From Nocardia elegans NBRC 108235 (GTDB taxonomy: Bacteria; Actinomycetota; Actinomycetes; Mycobacteriales; Mycobacteriaceae): a stretch of DNA of 64,000 nt. Below are positions 59,384-64,000 of the stretch, in pieces (position 1 is the first letter of the stretch; every line of letters begins with the position of its first letter). The stretch lies in contig NZ_BDBF01000012.1 of the NCBI RefSeq assembly GCF_001612845.1, positions 62,001 through 126,000 on the forward strand, written 5' to 3'. A program made the position numbers and the translations under genes. The notes beneath the pieces were generated by a model that had not been told where the DNA came from, did not search any database, and worked only from the letters and a program-made list of their open reading frames with translations.

Positions 59384-60991
59384 ATGTCGATCCGCACTGC
59401 CCCTCGCACCCGTGCGCGGTGGCTGTCCTCGATACTGATCAGCGTCGTCGCGGCAGCGGTGGCGGCTGTCACCCCGGCCGCCCACGCCGCACCGGACGCC
59501 GGTTCGGAGCCGGTTGTCGGTGTCACCGGCGGGCAGATTCGCGGCATACGCGCCGACGGTGTCGTTCGATATCTCGGGGTGCCGTTCGCGCAGGCCGCCC
59601 GGTTCGCGGCGCCGCAGCCCGCACCGCCCTGGCCGGGTGTCCGTCCGGCGGTCGCCCACGGACCGCAATGCCCGCAGTCGTCTCCCGTGCCCGGAGTGGT
59701 GTTGCAGCCGTCGAGCGAAGACTGCCTCAGTATCGACCTCTACGTGCCCGAACACCCGGCCGGCACCGCGCTGCCGGTGATGGTGTGGCTCTACGGCGGC
59801 GCGTTCGTCCTCGGATCCAATGCCCAATACGACTCCCCCGCCCGCCTGGTCCGCGACGGACAGGTCATCGTGGCGGTCCCGAACTATCGCGTCGGGCCCT
59901 TCGGCTTCCTGGCTCTGCCCGAACTGGCCGCCGAAAACGGCGGCGCGACAGGCACATACGGCACCCTCGATCAGCAGGCCGCGCTGCGCTGGATCCACGA
60001 CAATGCGACAGCCTTCGGCGGAGATCCCGGCAACGTCACCCTGTTCGGTGAATCCGCCGGCGGGATGAGCGTCTGCACCCAACTCGCCTCCCCGACAGCG
60101 CGCGGCCTCTACGCCAAAGCCATCGTCGAAAGCGGTTCGTGCGCACGAAGTCCCCTCGCACCACCCACCCCACAAGTTGCCTATCAGCGATCCGGCGACT
60201 ACGCATCCAGCCTGGGCTGCGCCGACCCCGCCACCCGGTTGGCCTGCCTGCGCACATTGCCCGTCGATCGGCTCCTCGCCTCTCCGACGACGCAACTGAA
60301 CACCATGGCCGTCACGTGGACACCCATCCGCGACGGGGTCGTGCTGACCGACACGCCCGAGAACTCCCTGGCGGGCGGCGCGGCGCGTGACATCCCTCTG
60401 ATTGTGGGCAGCAATGCCGACGAAGGCGCGACCTTCATCGCACTGCTCGACTACGGACACGGAACCACGCCCTCGGCAACCGATTACACGCAGTGGACCC
60501 GAGAACTGTTCGGCGACAACGCCGATCGCGTGCTCCAGCGCTACCCGATCTCGGCGTATCCCATACCCGCGGCCGCCAAGGAACGCGTGCTCACGGACGG
60601 ATTCTTCGCCTGCCCGGCACAATTCACCGCCGAGACCGCCCGCCGCGGCGGCGCGCAGGTGTGGCGGTACCAGTTCAACGACGCACCCCTGCCACCCAAT
60701 CCGCTACTGCCGGGCGCGTTCCACGGCGCCGAGGTCCCCTACGTCTTCTCCTCGCTCATGGGCCTGCCCATTCCGTTGCCGCCCGCAGCCGACCGGCTTT
60801 CGCGCGATATTCAGGACAGCTGGGCGCAATTCGCCCACACCGGAAATCCCGAAACACCGGCCCTGACCCCGTGGCCCCATGCCGCCGCCGACACCACCCT
60901 CGAACTCGGCAGCGACCGCATCGGACCCGCCGGCACCTTCGCCGCACAGCACCACTGCGACCTGTGGGCCGGTATCGATCACATCGGATAG
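59384..60991 (+). CDS. Secreted type B carboxylesterase
   Basis: This 535-residue protein has a signal peptide to about residue 36 (TPAAHAAPD). The type B carboxylesterase signatures are EDCLSIDLYVP, WLYGGAFVLGS (oxyanion hole), nucleophile in TLFGESAGGMSVC, acid in GSNADEGATFI and His in FHGAEVPYVF. GGGAG precedes ATG 59384. Paired operators tie it to the phenolic acid decarboxylase, suggesting it releases hydroxycinnamates or related phenolic acids from esters outside the cell; simple feruloyl-type substrate choice is inference. Convergent with the amidase. Confidence 0.93.
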   Translation: MSIRTAPRTRARWLSSILISVVAAAVAAVTPAAHAAPDAGSEPVVGVTGGQIRGIRADGVVRYLGVPFAQAARFAAPQPAPPWPGVRPAVAHGPQCPQSSPVPGVVLQPSSEDCLSIDLYVPEHPAGTALPVMVWLYGGAFVLGSNAQYDSPARLVRDGQVIVAVPNYRVGPFGFLALPELAAENGGATGTYGTLDQQAALRWIHDNATAFGGDPGNVTLFGESAGGMSVCTQLASPTARGLYAKAIVESGSCARSPLAPPTPQVAYQRSGDYASSLGCADPATRLACLRTLPVDRLLASPTTQLNTMAVTWTPIRDGVVLTDTPENSLAGGAARDIPLIVGSNADEGATFIALLDYGHGTTPSATDYTQWTRELFGDNADRVLQRYPISAYPIPAAAKERVLTDGFFACPAQFTAETARRGGAQVWRYQFNDAPLPPNPLLPGAFHGAEVPYVFSSLMGLPIPLPPAADRLSRDIQDSWAQFAHTGNPETPALTPWPHAAADTTLELGSDRIGPAGTFAAQHHCDLWAGIDHIG

Positions 60992-61014
60992 AAGGCGACC
61001 GCTGCGCGCCGGTT

Positions 61015-62496
61015 TCAGCTCTGGAGCAGGCTCCGTTCGGCGACCTTGTCGAACCACGGCGCCGCCTGCTCGACCTGGGCGGCGATCTTGATCAGTGTCG
61101 ATTCTCCGCCCAATGGGGCCACGAGTTGGACCCCCAGGGGAAGTCCGTCGGCGGTCCAGTGCAGCGGCAGGGAGATCGCGGGTCTGCCGGTGATATTGGC
61201 GAGCTGGGTGTAGGGCACCCAGCCGAGATTATTGTTGATCAAGTCGTCGACGATCGAGGTGTGCTTGAGCAGGCCGGCGGTACGGATCTTGAGAATCGCG
61301 TCGGTCACGCGTTGGAGCGACTTCGGCAATTCGAACTCCCCGATCTTGGGCGGCGGGGTGGCCATCGTGGGCGTCAGCAGCAGATCGTGGGTCCGGAAGT
61401 ACTCGGTCAGTCGACGCGCATGGCCGTGCCGGGCCTCGACGGCGGCGACGTACTCCGGGCCTCGGGTCGCATTGCCCAACGCCGCCATGACCAGGGTGTC
61501 GCGTTCGAACCCCTCGTTGCCGCAGCCGGAGATCCGGCGCGCGTCGGCGACCTCGTAGGCGATGTAGACGAACCAGGTGAGCAAGAACTCGCCGGCCAGG
61601 GCCGCGTCGTCGAACGGTGCCTCTTCCAGGATTTCCACCTGGTGACCCAGGTCGGTCAGCACTCGCGTTGCCGCCTCGACCGCCGCGTAGGCCTCGGGGT
61701 CGGGTTCGGGCGTAATGGCTGTCGGGATCCGCACGCCGATCCGAAGCCGGCCGGGATCCTGGCCTACCGCGTCGCGGTAGGGCCCGGCCACCGCCGGCTG
61801 AAACGGACCCCACGATTCCCCGCCGGCGATGACATCGAGCATCCCGGCGGTGTCGCGGACCGAGCGCGTGACGACCCCTTGAACAGCGGCGCCGTGCATG
61901 AGTTCTCCGATCCCCGGCCCCATGGGGGTCACCCCGCGTCCCGGTTTCAGACCCACGAGCCCGCAGCAACCGGCCGGAATCCGGATCGAACCGCCGCCGT
62001 CGTTCGCACCGGCGGCGGGAACGATGCCCGCCGCGACCGCCGCCGCGGAACCGCCCGACGACCCACCCGGCGTTCGCGACAGGTCCCACGGATTTCGGGT
62101 CGGTCCCCAGAGCTCGGGCTCGGTGATCGCCTTGGCGCCGAACTCGGGCATGTTGGTCTTGCCGAAGATCATCAGGCCGGCGTCGAGCCACCGCTGAACG
62201 ATCGTCGCGTGCTCGGTCGCCGGAGTCGTGCGCAACGACCGCGATCCCTGCGAGGACGGGAGCCCGGCATAGTCCATTCCGAGATCCTTGATGAGGAACG
62301 GGACACCGGCGAAGGCTCCCGTGCGCTCCGCGTCGGCCGAGCACGGGACGTCGGCGATGATCGCGTTGATCCGCGGGTTCACCTCGGCGGCGCGTTCCCG
62401 GGCTGATGCCAGCAGCTCGGCGGCCGTGACCTCCTTCTTCGCGACCAGTTCCGCGAGGCCGGTGGCGTCGTGTCGGCGGTACTCCTCGAAATTCAC
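61015..62496 (-). CDS. Amidase-signature hydrolase
   Basis: An intact 493-residue amidase from GTG 62496 (CAGGAG upstream). The catalytic set is Lys70 in GVPFLIKDLG, cis-Ser in RTPGGSSGGSAAA (146/147) and Ser170 in NDGGGSIRIPAG. Length and C-terminus (ITGRPAISLPLHWTADGLP) are normal. The frame is open upstream to 62748 without family similarity. Substrate not predictable; related to, but not a close copy of, the split amidase at 10450. Confidence 0.92.
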   Translation of the reverse strand: MNFEEYRRHDATGLAELVAKKEVTAAELLASARERAAEVNPRINAIIADVPCSADAERTGAFAGVPFLIKDLGMDYAGLPSSQGSRSLRTTPATEHATIVQRWLDAGLMIFGKTNMPEFGAKAITEPELWGPTRNPWDLSRTPGGSSGGSAAAVAAGIVPAAGANDGGGSIRIPAGCCGLVGLKPGRGVTPMGPGIGELMHGAAVQGVVTRSVRDTAGMLDVIAGGESWGPFQPAVAGPYRDAVGQDPGRLRIGVRIPTAITPEPDPEAYAAVEAATRVLTDLGHQVEILEEAPFDDAALAGEFLLTWFVYIAYEVADARRISGCGNEGFERDTLVMAALGNATRGPEYVAAVEARHGHARRLTEYFRTHDLLLTPTMATPPPKIGEFELPKSLQRVTDAILKIRTAGLLKHTSIVDDLINNNLGWVPYTQLANITGRPAISLPLHWTADGLPLGVQLVAPLGGESTLIKIAAQVEQAAPWFDKVAERSLLQS

Positions 62497-62823
62497 CTGC
62501 ACTCCTGATTTCGCTCGACCGGTCACACCACGCGCGCGAGTTCCAGCGTCCGCTCGAACTCTACGACGAGCGACGCACGCCCGGAGCAATACCGATGGTT
62601 CATCGAAGCCGTCCTTCCGAACGGCTTGTCCCCCGGTCGAGACCGCCCCCGTGGCCGTCGGACGGGAACCCGAGCGCGCCGACGGCTCCGACCACGCGAA
62701 CGGTTCGGCCGTGACACACCAAGACGACCGAATCCGCCCTTCGCGCACCGCTTCCGGTCTACCGTAATAATGGGTCGTCTTGTACTGCCCGTGTGGTGCA
62801 CCGATCGAGGGTTGGTGAGTCGG
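62497..62823. other. Intergenic region between amidase and Nudix-like gene
   Basis: 327 bp without a recognisable gene. Near 62765 the sequence TACCGTAATAATGG could supply a -10 element for the rightward gene. No repeats or hairpins stand out. Confidence 0.35.
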
Positions 62824-63297
62824 ATGATCTCTACATCTATGCTCGACGAACTGTACGAAAGCGCGGAAAAGGACGGTGTCGCACTACGAATCGGCACGAT
62901 CATCGATCGCGGCGGGGAGGTTCTGCTGCTGGAACGTGACGACAGCGGCCCCATCAAGGCCACCCTCAAACTTCCCGGCACCACCGTCGAACCCGGCGAG
63001 CCGCTGGACGCGGCCGTGGCCCGCGGCGTTGCCACCGAGACCGGGCTGATCGTCACCCGAATCCGTTGCCACGTAGGCTCTTTCGACTATCTTTCGCCCG
63101 GCGGAAAACCGGTCCGCCGCCTGCATTTCGCCGTCGACGTGGCCGCCACGTACCCCATCCGCCTGTCCGTGCACAGCGCCTACACCTGGGCGCCACTGGG
63201 CAGCGACCTGCGCGTGACTCCTTCTATCCGCCGCATCCTCGAGGACTACCGCAAACTTGCCGAGGCTCGAACCCCGTTGTCGGAAACCTTGGGATGA
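62824..63297 (+). CDS. Nudix-fold protein with degenerate Nudix box
   Basis: A 157-residue protein, here started at ATG 62824 (GTG 62815 is also possible). It has the Nudix strand TIIDRGGEVLLLERDDSG and the box region LPGTTVEPGEPLDAAVARGV followed by ATETGL. Compared with Gx5Ex7REUxEExGU, the first Gly is Thr53, the Glu after Arg67 is Gly68, and the first Glu of EE is Thr71; Glu59, Arg67, Glu72 and Gly74 remain. Two metal-site acids are therefore missing, so pyrophosphohydrolase activity is doubtful; it may be a ligand-binding or regulatory Nudix protein. Confidence 0.75.
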   Translation: MISTSMLDELYESAEKDGVALRIGTIIDRGGEVLLLERDDSGPIKATLKLPGTTVEPGEPLDAAVARGVATETGLIVTRIRCHVGSFDYLSPGGKPVRRLHFAVDVAATYPIRLSVHSAYTWAPLGSDLRVTPSIRRILEDYRKLAEARTPLSETLG

Positions 63298-63333
63298 GGA
63301 TGGCCTCGGCTCTCCCCGGTTCGCACAGACAGG

Positions 63334-64000
63334 TCAGCTGTGCTCGTGCGAACCGTGCGGCAGCCACACACGTTCGGCCCGGATGCTCGCCTCCGGGGTG
63401 AAGTAGTCGCCGGTCCGCAGGTCGTCGAGCAATGTCGCGTGGTGAGGCTTCCACCCGAGCAGCGCTCGGGTGTGGTAGCTGGAGACCGGGACGTCGAGGG
63501 AGAAGAATCGGGCCAGGAAGGGGTTCCCGAGATGCGCGGCGGCCTGGTCGAGGGTCAGCGAAGCGGTGGGGATGTCGAGCATGTGCGCGATCTGCTCCGC
63601 GATACTTCTGATCGTGACAGCGCTTTCGCCGACGCCGTGGAGCACGCTGCCGGCGGGAGCCTTCTCGAGGGCCAACCGGAACAAGACCGCGGCGTCGGCG
63701 CGGTGGACCGCCGGCCACCGATTGGCGCCCTCGCCGATGTAGGCCGAGACTCCTGACCTGCGCGCGGCCGCGATGAGAGCCGGAATGAACCCGTAGTCGC
63801 CGGGTCCGTGCACGGTCGGCGCGAGTCGTACCACGCCGGCTCGCACCCCGGACTCGGCGAAACTCAGACAGGTCTGCTCGCCGGCAATGCGAAATGCGGC
63901 GACCGAATCGGGGTCCGGCGCCTCGAGCTCGGTGCTGACCTGGCCGGCCTTGGTAACCAAAGTGCCCGAGGTGCTGACAAGGGGCTTGCCGGAGCCGGCC
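63334..64000 (-). CDS. NAD-dependent epimerase/SDR-type protein, N-terminus cut by window edge
   Basis: The minus-strand frame stays open to the right edge; about 222 residues are visible. From the edge it reads AGSGKPLVSTSGTLVTKAGQ, then RAGVVRLAPTVHGPGDYGFI, VSAYIGEGANRWPAVHRADA and SYHTRALLGWKPHHATLLDD. These match atypical/extended SDRs (NAD-dependent epimerase-like) found widely in bacteria. The Rossmann nucleotide-binding motif lies outside the window. Confidence 0.88.
   Translation of the reverse strand, partial: AGSGKPLVSTSGTLVTKAGQVSTELEAPDPDSVAAFRIAGEQTCLSFAESGVRAGVVRLAPTVHGPGDYGFIPALIAAARRSGVSAYIGEGANRWPAVHRADAAVLFRLALEKAPAGSVLHGVGESAVTIRSIAEQIAHMLDIPTASLTLDQAAAHLGNPFLARFFSLDVPVSSYHTRALLGWKPHHATLLDDLRTGDYFTPEASIRAERVWLPHGSHEHS

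Overview
The window is high-GC actinobacterial DNA, most likely from Nocardia or a close relative in the Mycobacteriales. The evidence is the third-position GC bias, frequent GTG starts, two deazaflavin (DUF385/Ddn-like) reductases, a cutinase-family exported esterase, a DUF574 methyltransferase, several FadD/FadE-type lipid enzymes and a very large NRPS. All calls are from reading the sequence and translations; no database search was run.

Left arm (1-13.2 kb): a mosaic of small metabolic loci. It holds a cut-off adenosine-specific kinase, a 5'-truncated SDR and a deazaflavin reductase. Next is a three-gene operon (SDR, saccharopine-dehydrogenase-like protein, acyl-CoA ligase) opposite a TetR regulator, with three palindromic operators at an exact 22-bp pitch between them. 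After that come an HxlR regulator opposite an imine-reductase-like enzyme, a GAF-LuxR regulator opposite an amidase that is split by a frameshift, and an alpha/beta hydrolase.

Centre (13.2-46.3 kb): a secondary-metabolite locus. One 24.5-kb gene (15135-39602, minus) encodes a seven-module NRPS of 8155 residues: C-A-T x4, C-A-T-E, C-A-T, C-A-T-TE. The first C domain resembles EntF-type acyl-accepting domains. The last A domain reads as threonine, and only residue 5 is epimerised. A P450 is translationally coupled downstream and followed by a strong hairpin. Upstream lie an exported glycine/alanine-rich protein and an MbtH-like protein. These two genes sit inside a pair of ~235-bp inverted repeats whose outer 139 bp are identical. 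To the right are an anchored cutinase-like esterase, an acyl-CoA dehydrogenase and a DUF574 methyltransferase; these may be tailoring or neighbouring genes. The predicted product is a lipoheptapeptide, possibly related to the Nocardia peptidolipins.

Right arm (46.3-64 kb): a gene-poor, AT-richer stretch contains a 19-codon hydrophobic peptide gene with an excellent ribosome binding site. It is followed by a second deazaflavin reductase, two medium-chain reductases and a homologue of the Vibrio autoinducer synthase CqsA. Then comes a glycosyltransferase/membrane-protein/two-component/epimerase locus. A compact phenolic-acid regulon follows: phenolic acid decarboxylase and MarR opposite a secreted carboxylesterase, each promoter carrying a copy of the same palindrome. 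The arm ends with an intact amidase, a Nudix-fold protein with a degenerate box, and an SDR cut by the right edge.
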